The notes under the pieces were generated by a model. That model was not told where the DNA came from. It saw only the letters and a program-made list of their open reading frames with translations, and did not search any database. The translations under genes were made by a program, and so were the position numbers. From NCBI RefSeq assembly GCF_021130785.1, contig NC_060213.1:69615501-69679500 (forward strand): a stretch of 64,000 nt of DNA, in the 5' to 3' direction. Numbering within the stretch: position 1 is the first letter of the stretch; every line of letters starts with the position of its first letter. Of the stretch, positions 50,336-64,000 are shown piece by piece. This DNA is from Homalodisca vitripennis (lineage: Eukaryota > Arthropoda > Insecta > Hemiptera > Cicadellidae).

Positions 50336-52135
50336 TCTGGGATGGTATAGTTTCAAGTATAAATAGTATAATATTGCATTTAGAGCGTGCACGTGTTTAC
50401 TTCTCAAATGTAATAAATAACGTATTAGTCGTAAAATATTACAAGATAATATTCTTAAAATAATACGTATAATGGAAGAAGTGTATTTTAAAGCTTTATT
50501 TTGGTGTATCGACAAGAAAAGAATTCTAGTACAACTATCAGCCATAATGATTACTCATATTAATTACAATATTTCTGAAAATAAAGATAACTTAAAATTT
50601 GTAATTATGTAAATATATAAGATTTTGTATGAAGTAATGAAAACTAATAGCAATATAATTACACATTAAACAGTTTAAAAACTTTAACCTCAGGATTAAA
50701 AAAATCATAAAAGAAAAATATAACTTTGCATACCAAATATGACCGCAACCAGCCGCCCCAAAGTACAATGTTTACAAATAAAACTTTGAAATTAATTTGT
50801 TTGATTGTGTAATTAAAGTAATATAACTTTCCAAATTATATAAAAATACAAAAAAGAAGTTACAATTAAATTCTAAATGGCTTTAAAGCTGTATTTTGTT
50901 ATAAAAACATAAAATAAGTGTCTAAATTTAAACTTCTCTCTCTTATAACAAATTTTGATTAGTTAAAACTATCATGTTTTATAAACACAACCTACAGGTT
51001 TTACGTAAAAACATTTACTGCAAAATATCTTGGAAGATTAAAACGCATATAGCTAATAACAAAATTAAAATCATGTAAATATCGTTACATGGAAAGGAAA
51101 ATGCTGCAAAAAGGCCATGACTACAATTACACTTTATAATACGTAAAAGTTATTTTAATACGCGATAAAAATGTTAATTAAAATTGAAAAGTAACAAAAT
51201 GTATTAGTCACTGAATGCATCCTTGTAATCATAATAAGCCGTAACGCAAGCCAAGAACCAAATAATCAACCAAAATATAAACAAGTCGTGTTTGGTAAAA
51301 TATATTTTGTTGGGAACATAGAGAACTACGTGTATCATATGTTTTTTTTTAATAAGTGATAATAACAATTATTTTACGCTTGTTTGCATTTTATTAAATG
51401 TTATATAAATTATATCCGAATGGAATTGTTCCAACTCCTTTTGAATTACTCAATAAATATAAGTGCAACAGTCAATACGAATTAAATTAATACCAACACA
51501 AAATACAAACTCTTCTGAGCAAACTTCCACTAGCAATGTTAATCAATTACCACAACCACACAACATTATTGAATACTACAAGGTCATATTGATTTGAAGA
51601 AAAACGTATACATATATTTAGGGTGTTGACAATTGCAAAGGCTCGAACCGGGTTCTACAGGAAAGGAACTATAAGACTTTCCTAGAGTATTAAGGCAACT
51701 GTAATAAATTCTTGCCTTGTGGTGAAAAGTAATATTAATGCATCCTCAGTCGTATTATTATTTCTCAATATATAGTTTTTCTAGGTTTAGAAACAATAAA
51801 ATTTAGAAGAGAAATAGATATACTGTCATTTTTACTGTTGTCATTGCTGTAGACAGGAAATCTCAATAGTACCAGTAATATTACATATTATGTATAAATT
51901 GCTGTAACAGACCTTGATTTAGAATGATAAAAAATCTTAGTTATCTGAAACATGACAAATATTCATATGTATTCTCTCATAAGTGAGATATTAGCGCTGA
52001 TTACTGGATAATTATGAACAGTCCCACTTTACCTGTTGGTGTCACGTAGTGTTTATTACCTCAGGGATTTAATTCTTTTTAAACTCAACAAATAATTTCA
52101 GTATGTAAACAATTTTGTTTAGCAAGTACTTCCGA
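50336..52135. other. Duplicated AT-rich DNA without genes (copy B)
   Basis: The counterpart of 11046-12883. No supported gene or RNA. Confidence 0.5.
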
Positions 52136-52518
52136 TCTATCTGTATACATAAAAATGAATGTTTGTGTGTTTGTCGTTTATGGCATCGTAAACTATTTAA
52201 CCGATCATTATGAAAATTTTTATGTACATGTATTTTTCCACGGAGAAGGTTTATATACCCACTGATGTAACTCGCCACCAAGTGACGCTGCAAAAGATAA
52301 TAGTGTTTAAAGCGCCTGCACATTTTTAACTGCAATTACCTGACAGGTATGTATATTAAATAACCAAATACTATTTGAAGGCGATAAGTGACACTTTCTT
52401 GGTCGTGGCAACAAGGCAAACTCTACATCGGCGTTAGAAATCTAATTGACTCGTACCAGAATTGCACATACACGGGAAAAGCTTACGTAGAGCGTGCGAA
52501 GCCGCGGGAATCAGCTAG
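52136..52518 (+). mobile_element. Short non-autonomous Helitron-like element (copy B)
   Basis: The same 383-bp length as 12884-13266. It starts TCTATCTGTATACATAAA after an A and ends GCCGCGGGAATCAGCTAG before a T. Here the canonical CTAG end is kept. Its identical placement in both copies shows it was present before the duplication. Confidence 0.7.
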
Positions 52519-52537
52519 TATATATAATATCTTAAAT

Positions 52538-52893
52538 TTTGGATGCCTAAGGAGAGGATAGATTTAGTTTTTGAAACGTAATATACAATTTATACACAGC
52601 TTGGGTAGTTCAAAATTGATTTTTACATACTTTAAAACGAATTAAAAATTAGTATAGTATATATAATATATATATACAAATATATTTAATACTGAATTTA
52701 ATGAGAAATGGGTGACCTAGAAATAGTTTTCTGCTAATATTGTTACACTGAATTTTATTGTCTATTTATCAATCTTACTGTCACACCCCATAATTGATCT
52801 TTTGGGGTGGGGACAGTAATTGTTGTTAACCTCACGCGTTAAATTTTGTTCTTTACTTCTGATAAGAGGCTGAAGAATCTATGCAACGAAATG
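52538..52893 (+). repeat. ~350-bp repeat with hairpin (copy B)
   Basis: The counterpart of 13284-13632, with the hairpin at 52775-52819 (one G longer in the right arm). No second unit follows in this copy. Confidence 0.82.
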
Positions 52894-53545
52894 ACTTATA
52901 ATTCGATTGTATATACGTTTATTGAATTTGGAATATGATGAAATAAGAAATTGCAGATCTAAAAGTATTACTCGTCCTAAAGCTAGGAGAGGTATTTCTT
53001 AAAGATCGTCGATTTTTGAAAGATAAATGCTTGATTTTAAAACATGTGAATTGATATTTAAAAGAAGTACTCATCATTTAGTTACTAAAATACTAATAAC
53101 CCCTTAATCAATTAAGTATAACTATTTTTTCCCACATTTTGAAGATAATATTTATCTAGATATGGCACATTATCATCACAGATAGTTTATTTAAATTATC
53201 TTACTTATTTTAACATTAAGAATGAAAATGTTATTAATGTGTCGTGCTTCCTTACTGTCAATCTTTATCTTAGAAGTTGGAAAATTTTTCATTCATTAAC
53301 TTCATAATAATACACAGTTTTTCATTATAAGAATTAAATTTGGTAAATTTCTCATATTAACTACCTTATAACGTGTAATTGATGGCAGAAAACAATAACT
53401 ACGTGTAATTAACAAGCTGTTAGCCAAATAAGGGTTAAGGAGCCTATCCTCTAAATAATTTAATACTATACTCGTATGCATAGGACTCGTGTTTTAGAGG
53501 AACTAGTATTTCAAGCATATTTATAGTTTTTGGCGTTATTTTTGG

Positions 53546-54040
53546 TTTTTTTTTAGTATTTAGTGTCAATATGTGTTTTTCTTGTTGGCTATTTTTCTAT
53601 AAAAATATACAATTTTTATATTTATTCATAACAAATAGTTATTTAAAAACATTTTCTATTAAATAATTTAAAATAATAAGGTAAAAAATAATACGGTCAG
53701 AATATAGATCCCAAGATATCTTATTTAGTAATCTGCAAGAACTATGATAGATAAAAGTTCGCTGAACTGTGTTTTATACTTATTTACCAATTCCAGCTCT
53801 AAATGGTCTACATTATTAAAAAAGAAAACAGTGTTTATAAACAATTAAAAACGTAAATATTGTCATTTTTAATGTTCTTTTTTTCTGTAAATCTGTAGGA
53901 AATATTAAGTATTTATATGAAAGACTAGGTTACTATAAAATTGAGTGGCTGTTTTAAAAAACATCTTGGTTGTCTTTTGAAAGAGATAGGCTCCTCTGAT
54001 GCGTGGTATATGTTTTCTTGATAAGGAAACAATGAAATTT
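53546..54040. other. Segment unique to copy B
   Basis: About 495 bp of AT-rich DNA at the place where copy A has the unrelated 14277-21020. I see no open frame, terminal repeat or homology to other parts of the window. Confidence 0.6.
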
Positions 54041-57000
54041 CCTAAGGCGATTGACCTTTAATTTTATAAACATTCCTACTTGTACAAACCAAGTTTCCAT
54101 CTTTATAATATAAAATAATTAATCTAAACGAGTTCCAATTTTATTAATAAGTTCATAACCGGTCACTTCTTAAAAATTAAAGGCATAAGGATACTTTATA
54201 CCTAAATTTGTTACATTTTTTATAGGCTTGTAATAACAATCTATAAGATTAGTCGTTGATTTTTATAAAGAGCTTTAAAACCAAAGGGTACATTCACGGG
54301 CATTTACTCTTAAAATGATAATTTGGACTAAAAGTGTATTATCGTCGGGGCAGGGCAATCTGATACTACCATAAAGGTTTTTATACTCTAAGAGTTACAC
54401 GGAGTTTGCTTTTTCTAGTCTTTATTAAGTTTTACGTACTTTTTATTTACTACGTATATGGAATATAAAGGGAATCATTTACTTTTTATTAATAATAATA
54501 AAATGTTCTTAATTTACTCTAAATTAAAAACTAAATAAATAAAACCATATATTTGTAATGCACAGCAAATGGAGAATTTTTCAGAAATAAAAACAGAAAG
54601 CCCTCCTTCAATCATAAAATTTTAATTAAAGGTTTCATTATGATTAATAATTTATTTGAGACATCCCATATGCCATATTGAGTGCTAATAAAATATCCCA
54701 AAACAAATTAAGAACATTTTTCATAAATGTAGTACATTGTCTTGATCAACTTTACCTCTCTCTAGCTGGTCCGAAAACACTTGGCCAAATGAGTATTGAA
54801 ACAAGTTTTATCAATATTAACATTAATAAAGCTTACATGGAGCTCTATGAAAAACGGAGTTGAGGATAGTGACAATCACTGTAATAATATCCCTATCTAT
54901 TTTCTACCGAGGTTTGTAGAGCTAGGTCCAAAATTTAATACATGGCAAGCGTTGCATTAAGCGGGATTAAAGTGTTTGGAAAACTCCCAATAGCCTCAAC
55001 ATAGACTTTCTGGAAATGATATAAGGTTATTTTCATACAGAAAGGGTATTCTACATTCCTTTATTATTTATGAACACCGGAAGAACTTAAAATAAGCAAA
55101 TCATCCGTTACTCAGAAAAATATTTATACCATTTCTTACCTGGATACTATTTAATTCGTCAGGGAAATTTAGGGGATCCACACCTGGTTGAGTAAATTTA
55201 ATTATTCTATGTCTTGTTGCTATCAATTTAACTCCAACACATATGGGCCTTATACTGTACTTCAGTTATGGATATTTATTCTGTATCTGTACACAAAATG
55301 TTACATATTTTATTTTTGGTTTAAACTTACTGACTATAACGTCTAGTCTTCTCACAATATTTATCAAACTGACCTATGTATACAGGTTAAACAAAAATAT
55401 ATAATTTGATGTTAATTTTTAATTAGCTTGATTGGACGCTGAAGTCATCGTTATGTAAATTTGAGATGATTTCCTTTTTCACATCTGATCAACGTTAGAG
55501 AAAATATAATTCAGAAATATTTCTTAAGCACTGTCCTAACTAATCGATGGCAAGACCTAGTACTACCATTGATGGGACAGAACAAATACGATTAAATGTT
55601 CTGTTTAGTATCTTCAGTGAGACGGTTGGTTTTTGAGTTTTTATAAGCCAGTACCGTAACATTCCAAGCAGATTTATGTAACAGAAACACACCTGCCGTA
55701 ACACATAATTCTGTCAGCAATATTACTACTTTATTTCATTATCCTTTAATCCTTTGTGCCCTATACGTAATTTGTAAGCACTTAACGCTGTGATGCTCTT
55801 AAAATTATTAAAATTAGTTAGATTAACTAAAGCACCATTTCTACATAGTTCACCATATAAACATACTCACACACAAATTTACGGACCAAATTGTTATAAA
55901 CTACATATATAAATTAAAACTTTACCATATTACCGCTCTCATGATATGGTAAATATATTACAAACTTAACGCTGTTGAATATGTAAAGTGGGTTCCCATG
56001 TCTGGGAGGCTAAGACCTCGAAATGAAACCACGTTCTATCTCTTGTAGCAGCGTAAGTGTGTACACAATTTACACTTCAAACTGTTATTAAAAATTTAAG
56101 ATGGCTGTTGTAGGGTAATAAATTAATCTGTATTAAGTGTAATAATTTTAAATTTTGCTATCTCAACTTTGAGAAACGGTACTAAATTGTTTTGCAGAAC
56201 AAAACCGTTATATCTTATTTACAACTATCAGCAAGACACAAGAAAAACTAGAGCCCTGTTGTTTATGCAGAGTATAATGATTGATTTCCTTAGTCAAAAT
56301 ATTGTGTTATTGCCAATATCTTTATAAAATTCGTTCGTAGGAAAGTGAACTGTGTCTTTTACATGTAACGTACGGTTTTTTACAGTGAGGGCTGTCTATT
56401 AATCAGAATAAGGTGACAATACTTTGCTGATATACCTAAATGTTTATGTTACTAAATGTAATGCTATTTTAAGGAAATACCTATTCAAATTTCTCCTTCA
56501 ATATACTCATCCTAATAGGCCACATCATGATATCTAACATAATAATTAGTTTATTGGGTACAGTAGCACTCGGTAGCATTAGAGAGCGAGAGAATTTAAA
56601 AATATTCCAACTCACATGTACTGCCTGAAACTTTGTATTGTATTGTATTCATTGTAATTAATTACATGTATAAATTTGTTGATTAAACCATCTAATATTG
56701 TCACTAAGCACCTATATGTTTTTGTAAAATAAAAAAAAATTGTTTTTATATGTTGAAAATAATTTTTAAATAAATCACAGTACATATTTCCATATTCCAC
56801 ACAGTAAATAGAACATAAGTTTGCCTTAAAAGGGTGGAACAAAGTAGAATTCATATAATTTGTACTATTATGATTGTATTATTAGGTAGAAAATATAATC
56901 AGATTCCTATTAGTCAGTCACAGTTTATAGGAATAAAAATATAAGCTTTCTTATTGAAAACTACCTTTTCTACCTATTTTTGAACATATGTATTCCGTAT

Positions 57001-59811
57001 GTGCATTATAAATATTTTAATTAGACGTAGCACGTTGTTAAACTCAGAAACCTTCATATTTCATTACTTATTTATGCAAATGTGAGCAAACAACAATATT
57101 AAGTTTAGAGATAATGACGTTAGACAACACAAAGACTTAAGAGAGACCACAAAGGAGTATTCTGCTTTACTTTGATATTAGCTTATCAGGAAGTGACAAT
57201 TATATTTACCAGATATAATTATATTCACTCACTCTGCGGCTATTGTTCAAACTTTTGACTAAGTTGGTTTTACTATATTAAAAACTATATTGGGAATCGA
57301 GAAAATATTATTTTCAGGTGTTTCATGAAAATTCCATGTATTTTTCTTTCAAAATAATATAATTAGATGAAAAAAGATGCAGAGAACATTTTTTATTATT
57401 AGAAAACTTGTCTTAAATGTCTCCAAGGCAAAGCATTATGAAAAAAACAGCAACATTTTCTATGAGATTCATAAAATAAAGCTTGTAGTATGTTTCAAGA
57501 TATTTTACGTATTTTCAGAGTGCACATATAACATTTTTCAACGATAGACATGTATAATCTTCTGATTGATTTGGATCAATTATAAGTTTAAATTTAGTTT
57601 TCTTCGATAAAGAATATGAATGGAATAGTATAAAAATGGAGAACTATAAGAACTAAAACTAGGTAGAACGGCATATCATTGTTGATTAATAGTATTTGAT
57701 TAAGTGTTTAGCTTAGTTCAGGACATATTGACAAACAGAAAAAAAAAACTGAAATTTTGCAAGAATTATTAAAAATATTCAAACCAAATATAAATAATTT
57801 CTATTTTACCTGTATTCGTTATAGAGATATCAGTATAAATTATAAGAATTGATATCGCTCAACTTAATCCTATAAAGGGAAGTGCACGATCCACAAACTC
57901 TGTCCCTCTTTAATAAAAGATTTTTTTATCCTCCTCAGTCGGTATTTCCAACAGTCAAATAATATACTATACATTTATAAAAATACTTGCTTGACTTTAA
58001 AGCATACAGTATCATGTATATTTTAACAGAGAAACAAAACAGGGTTAATTAATATGTAAATGAAGTGCAACTCATTTACGAAAGAGAGCTAATCGCATAC
58101 TTTCGTATATGACAATTAATACCGGGTGTCTATATTTTGGAAGCAACATTTATATTTATTTCTACATTTGCTATGATTACTACAAGAATTAGTTATACTA
58201 TAAGTAATTCTCATGTCAACTTATTTTATGTATATTTGCCTATCTGTTAGCAGGGCACCTCTAAATAGAGTTGAGCTATAGATACATTTTTCATGCAACC
58301 TCAGTAAAGCCTGTTACGTAATGTGGTGTTGCATACTCATACCTTGTCTTGAAGTGGATCATAAGATCAATTTGCTCAATAAATTCCGTCTCTAAAATTA
58401 ACACAACGGATTTCTTTTCCGGCTAAAATACTAGTTACGAAGAATATGTCTGGTCAAATTTCCAAAACTATCTTTCAAACTACTGAACCGAAATTGCTAT
58501 TTGAATGAGTTTAACGGTGACCTGAACCACACGTTCTGTTGCTTAGTTAAAATTAACTTCTATGTACTTTTTATGCCACTATAATAACCTTACCTCATTT
58601 ACACTTATCACGGGTTTAATGGTATATTTTAGATTTATAGGCTATTCATGATCAAATCTTATCACTTGAGGGACTGACAAAATGTGTTTTTATATGCAAT
58701 CCGCATAGATTTTATTACTAACCTACCCGACGCACATTTTGTATTACACATTTTCATTCCATATTAGCAACATCCATATTTTTTAGCTCTTAACCCTATA
58801 AAAATAAACAATATAATATTTGAATGCTGATATTAAATACTTGTTCTTCACTATTTCTTTTAGTTACGAAACAGTTTAAATGTACCAAAAGAATGCAATG
58901 CTTATAACTAGGTACGCTACAACACTTGTCCACGTAACGTTTCATAGCTTATTTTATTCTCAAGATGACCTACGGACGCATAGGCAGATAGAAAATTACA
59001 CAGAAAATAAATTTTTAAACCTGCCTGACACAGACAAAAGAGAAATTGTGTCAGCCTACTGATGGGCTTCAATAGCGCTGAGCCGAATTCCGTATTTCTA
59101 GATCCATTATTTTTGTCTATGTAGAAATGTAGTTTCTCATACAATTATTAGTCTACAGATGATATGTTTTTCTAGATAACTTACCACGTGATATATTCGT
59201 GTTTGAGTGATTTATTTTGGCTTAATAGCAGTGTTTAAATAACACACCTAGCCACAAAAATATGATGTGTTTGTTCTGTTAATTTAGCTTACTTGTGCTA
59301 TTATGACACAACTTAACATTTAACATTAATTTATTCGCCTAGTTTACCATGATATCATAGCCATCATATTGCCTATAAGAACAATTTGAAAATGATCTCA
59401 AACGCTCAGTAAAGTCCCACTGATTCACATGCATTATCATCAAACCCGTTTTTACCTATATGAAAGTGAAGCTACATGCAAAAGCCCAAGTATTGGAGCG
59501 CTCGATTTTAATATAACATGTAGCCAGAAGACAAGAATATGTGGAATATTGTAGTATATCATAGGCATTGTGGATGCTCAGAGAAAATATAAAATATGTA
59601 TCAGACTTTGATTTTTACGAAGCTTCCTGCGAGGAAAACATCAATCCTCTCGATAACTGCTGAAAAATAACCGGTAGAACTCTATTAAATAGTTTTCAAA
59701 ATAGTCTTATTATTTATGTTACATTTTAGTTATATAGGTCTTATTTAAACCAATATGATAGAAACAGTAAATGAAACCAACATAATAAAGGTCACTTGTG
59801 CTTGTATTAAC
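54041..59811. other. Duplicated AT-rich DNA, right part of copy B
   Basis: Aligns with 21021-28269. It contains a weak copy of the 7205-7400 dispersed repeat at about 58420-58560. No supported gene. Confidence 0.55.
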
Positions 59812-60030
59812 ATCAATTTATTAACGAAGCAATTTAGTGTGAAATGAACTTGACGACTCACAGAGAAGATGAACGTTATCCCTAATCACCCAGCGTTGAA
59901 ATAATTTCAATAATGAAAGATTAACACCCTTTTGAAGATCGCTTACCTGAAAATAAATGACACAAGCACGATAAAGGAAATGATAATCATTACCTCTTCC
60001 TGAAGTTTCATAAATCTCAGGTATAGTAGT
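59812..60030 (+). repeat. ~230-bp dispersed repeat, copy 4
   Basis: The counterpart of 28270-28502, forming the right end of copy B just before the alignment stops at 60039. Confidence 0.78.
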
Positions 60031-60039
60031 TCCTTGTAT

Positions 60040-60922
60040 TGAAATTTTATCAAAATAATTCTTATCTATTCAAAAAATGGAGTGTTGTCTAAAATTTAGA
60101 GTCTTCAGATGAATTCGTACTCCAGATATTTTAAGGATAGTTATACATGTAAAGAATCAGCCACATGTCCATCACCAAATACAAAATTTCATACATATAA
60201 ATTACGCTTCGTGCGTAATTCCAAGTCCCTAGCTAAGTTTTTCTTATTAGATATCTGAAGTAAAACAGACATAGGCAGATAGACCGATTGGAACAAGAAA
60301 AATTATGTAGAACACTTATTAATAGCCACTCAAAATACATTAATTGTTTGTACCTCAATAAATTGTCAAGATATCATCCTGAAGATATTAGATAATGATC
60401 AACCAAATGCCATTTTATAATTAGAAAACTTATACATTATTTTGTTTTAGCTAGTTTACATTTATAACAAGTCCTGCTAATCCTTTTACGTAATTATATA
60501 TAATTATCGCCTTTCATATGATGGCCAGATCGTCTCAGCTGTTAGCAGACAGTCGCATGATTTTCTCCCCGGTCACCAATTAGTCAGATATCATGCGATG
60601 CTTAGCGTGGTCTTTGAACTAGGCTATTTCTCATTATCTTTCTGAGTTTCATAATGGTTATGTAGTCAGGCCTCTTTATCGAAGCATGTTACCTTTGTCT
60701 CTCACCGCGGTTTAGGTTTACTTAGACATTTTCATGCCGGATACCTCTTTTTGAATTTTCAAGAACTGTAGCTATTTATTTATGAGGATGTTTATAAACT
60801 CCACTATACCCTCCCTCTACGCTGTCAAGTGATTTTAAGTTTCGTAAACTGTGGTTGTACTCCATTTGGTGTACTCTCTTACTCTTAAATGCCCAGACAT
60901 TGTGAAGACCCTGCGGCAGCCT
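60040..60922. other. Unassigned DNA right of copy B
   Basis: No supported gene. The stretch 60510-60920 is less AT-rich than average and could be the body of the LINE remnant whose 3' end follows, but no protein motif is visible. Confidence 0.4.
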
Positions 60923-61010
60923 TGAAATGAAAAATGTCTTTATTGAATACAACGTAAAACATATTCAATTGGCGAGGTTAGGACTATTAAGTCCTCTCTT
61001 ACACCTAACC
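60923..61010 (-). mobile_element. Probable LINE 3' end remnant
   Basis: On the minus strand the stretch reads GGTGTAAGAGAGGACTTAAT, then AGTCCTAACCTCGCC and TTCAATAAAGACATTTTTCA. A GAGGACT...AGTCCT(AACCTC) hairpin just before an AATAAAG signal is the usual layout of the 3' ends of many insect LINEs. The family is not determined. Confidence 0.5.
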
Positions 61011-64000
61011 ATAAATTAATAAACTATACTATTACTGTAAAACAAGAGCCTTCGTTGGGAAGTGGAAACTAGTGCTATTGTGAGTGGCCGATGACAAAAA
61101 CACAGTTGATTTTGGCGATACTCCTGTCATATATCAAGTTTTATTCTTCTCCCTCTGTTTATTTTCTGTCATGCTAAACTAAAACTGTTGTAATCTTTTT
61201 TTATGTGATATTATCTTGTATACTTCATAGTTTTATCTGTCAGTCAACCACCATCTTATATATATATATATATAATATATATTGCATTGTTTTAGCTTTG
61301 GTAATTGTTCTTATTTCATACATAATATAAATACAATCCATTTAGTTCTCTATGGACCGGATATGTTATCAAGTTGTCTCTCTGCAGTGGTGTATAGACA
61401 CGCACCTGCATTTAACTAACTCTATATTGCGTATAAACAAATGCACTATACATGGGAGTATCGAGCCATCAAATATCACGTATAAAATGTCTTCCCGTTC
61501 AAATATCACATGTTTAAAACCTCATGTTATTAGCTCAATCCGGTAATAAATTAGACATCGTTCGGACAGACGGTTAGGCAAACAAAAATGAATTTTTCAG
61601 TCCCTGGACTGACAGACTTTGCTACCTGTAGCATTAGCTACATAGGCAATTAAAAATAAGTGATTTACTAAATATTAATGAAATAAAATATATGCAAAAA
61701 TATTTTATAATTTAAATAATGACAAAATGCAGGTAAAGTAAATTATATAATTTCTAAAGAAAGTGTCTGTGGATGTAGGAATGGTAAAATAAGACAACAG
61801 GTATTTCTGATAGCCGACTTTGATAAAGGGATTACATAGGAGTTGTCAATGAGTCTCTCTAGCTTTCTGATTGGAGAGTAGGAGGCAAATCAAAGACGTT
61901 GGTTATAGTTAGAGTGTTAGGGGAGGGATTCGGTAATAAAACCTCCGATACACGCATCTCGGTGTCTTTTTTTAGAGTGTTTTTGTAGTTCATTTCTTTT
62001 TTTTCGATTAACTTAGAATAATACACTCTACAAATCTGCTCAGGATTTGCGTAAGTATCTCTTTCATAGTCGAATTACGATTTTCATATGGGAAATTTTA
62101 AGATTTGAATTAACTTAATAATTAACGCAATTTCTCAGGACAGTCATTCCAAGCATTGATAAAAGTATAGTCTTCAGTTTTAATATTGTTTAAAAGTTTA
62201 CCATTTTGCATATATCAGTCGAATTCATTTTAAGATACAAAGTTTATAATAAATATTTTTGTATAAACATAATTATTACAGTTTGAACACTGAGTCTGTA
62301 CCAACGGTAACAAGTTGTGACCCCAGAATTTTTCAGGAAGTTTTAATTAATTTTTGTTCACCTTTGTTTAAAATAGAAAAAAGCACATTTTATTTTGCGT
62401 TAAATTTAAATCGTTATTTTATTTGGGTTTATAAGGAAGTTAAATTCTTAGTTCATTTTTAACATAAATTTTACATAAAAGAAGACCTTTTCTTGAGAAA
62501 ACTTTTACAGCACAAGTGGTTGTGTATGCTTTTGGAAATTATATCTAAAATATTGTTCTTTTAAGTCTAACTTAATTTCAATTTACTGAATTGCAAATTA
62601 ATAAACAATGTTTAAAGTGATTTCAGAAAGTATTCTCATTTTTATCTACCCTAATTTTACACAAATCTTCTTGTAGATAAAGAACCTTCTTGTGTATATA
62701 AAAAGATTAAAAGTTAAGTTAAAATTTCTTGATTTTACGTTCGTTTACTAATATATTACGCTAAACGCAGTGTAATAAATTATAAATATTGAAGTGCTGC
62801 TTGATTAACGTTGTTAGGAAGTTTGAAAGCAGGCTGTAGTTAAACTAACTTGAGTGTTATCCTATAAAACAATGTTAAACTGAGCTACTTCCCTTATACT
62901 TAAGATTGAGTTGTGAGATGTCTCTTTTAAATTATAAGGTAATATCAGTATGGTCTCAAGCTTTTCGAAGACGTCTTCTGTAGGAAGGAATTTTTTAACA
63001 ATGGATCACTCTTCTAAACAAATTGTCTTACAATATTTTAAACTTAAAATAAAATGCTTCTATTTAACATGTTGATACATTCATACATACATATATACAT
63101 ACATTGATACATACAATATATTATTTAATATTTTATAGTGTTTCAGTTCGAAAATTATAAACATTTTATATTTATTTGCAAATACCAGAACTCTGTTTAA
63201 AATAGGCATGAATAGGTGGGACACCAAAAGCATTCATAAATACAATTTATTCTTAGAAGACTAGAAAATCGTCAACTTTTACGGTTATGAATATTTTTTT
63301 ACCACACACAGCCCCTGATAAGAAACTAAATGAGAGTGATTTTGGATTAAGAGTAGATTGTATAGACGAAAGTAATTTTTAGATTTTACTGCATCTGATT
63401 TTGTATTGTATTTGTGTGATAAAGGCCTCATGACCATTTAACTTTTCCATTTGCTTAAACTGTGAATACGCTGAATCTTATTTAACACTTTGGCTGCCAA
63501 GCAAAGAAGAGAAATACAATTAATATTATGACTACTTTAACTAGTCTTAGGGATGTCACCATTATAAGGGGTGTTTTGGAATTGTATATGATGTTTAGTA
63601 GTCGTAAATAGATGACCATGAAAACTGAACAGGCTACGTAGTGTCTAGTAGTAATTCTAATGATTCTACGTTTTGATTATATTATAAAATGGGGTAGGTC
63701 CCGTAGTTCGAAGTGGGATTTAATGATACGAGTTGGGATCTATTAAAATTTAAGTGTAGATAAAACATTTTCGTTTACGCGTAATTTTGCTTTCAGTATT
63801 TATTAAATAATTAACAAATAGATATAAAATGAGTAAATAACTTTAATATTTAATCTTACTACATCTATATGATTACAGATATTCCAGGTTATTACAGTAG
63901 TAAACTATACAAACTATATTTTCATGACGCTTTAATACAGTTTACTTTGTATTGAAAGAATGTATATATCACTATGTAAATCTAAGTATTTTTTGTTCAT
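61011..64000. other. AT-rich unassigned DNA at the right end
   Basis: Contains a short (TA)n run at 61257-61283 and an imperfect CATA run near 63083-63115. Two 64-67 codon open frames (61352-61546, 62259-62462) have no recognisable motif. No gene is supported. Confidence 0.45.

Larger units (their letters stand above)
47289..60039 (+). repeat. Large segmental duplication, copy B
   Basis: Aligns with 7917-28510 from TTAACTGCCCGTTTTCC at the left to TTCCTTGTAT at 60030-60039. The offset is about 39.3 kb up to 53545 and about 33.0 kb from 54041, falling to 31.5 kb at the end. It shares the LINE relic, Helitron-like element and dispersed repeats of copy A but lacks the full LINE and the 14.3-16.4 kb local repeats. 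Confidence 0.93.

Noticed and set aside
50150..50545. 131-codon minus-strand frame in copy B
   Set aside because: The matching region of copy A is interrupted, and the frame is made of a dispersed repeat plus AT-rich flank. There is no domain or codon bias.

Overview
The window is AT-rich, gene-poor nuclear DNA from an arthropod, most likely an insect. The evidence is an IS630/Tc1/mariner-type transposon with an insect-style helix-turn-helix transposase, a CR1-like LINE whose ORF carries an SGNH/GDSL-like domain, a short Helitron-like element, several decayed transposase and reverse transcriptase pieces, and long TA and CA/TG microsatellites. I see no convincing host exon, tRNA, rRNA or CRISPR array. 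Either the window is intergenic or it lies inside a very long intron. The insect order cannot be settled from this sequence.

Layout. Positions 389-2907 hold a complete DNA transposon with unusually long (about 490 bp), near-identical terminal inverted repeats and one open 351-aa transposase. From 2908 to about 7900 the DNA is mostly unique and AT-rich, with two TA microsatellites. A large direct segmental duplication then dominates the window: copy A (about 7917-28510) and copy B (about 47289-60039) match along most of their length in the same order and orientation. Both copies contain the same small LINE relic, the same ~230-bp dispersed repeat, the same 383-bp Helitron-like element and the same hairpin. 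Copy A also carries a 4.4-kb minus-strand LINE (about 16556-20980), local tandem repeats and a transposase scrap, none of which are in copy B. Copy B has its own ~0.5-kb segment (53546-54040) at the matching place.

Between the copies (28511-47288) lie a CA microsatellite, an older and more diverged direct duplication (31140-32125 versus 34345-35256, perhaps starting further left), a decayed mariner-type transposase (about 35590-36417), a TG microsatellite and a small foldback structure at 38154-38323. The last 4 kb holds what looks like a LINE 3' end (60923-61010) and otherwise unassigned AT-rich DNA.

The only proteins are those of mobile elements. The transposase at 1314-2369 looks intact and could act on its own terminal repeats. 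The LINE has a coiled-coil first ORF and a second ORF joining SGNH-like, endonuclease and reverse transcriptase domains. It is dead as it stands: there are two in-frame stops, and the first catalytic aspartate of the polymerase is replaced by glycine. Presence and absence of elements in the two copies gives an order: old LINE relic and Helitron-like insertion, then the duplication, then (most simply) arrival of the full LINE in copy A.
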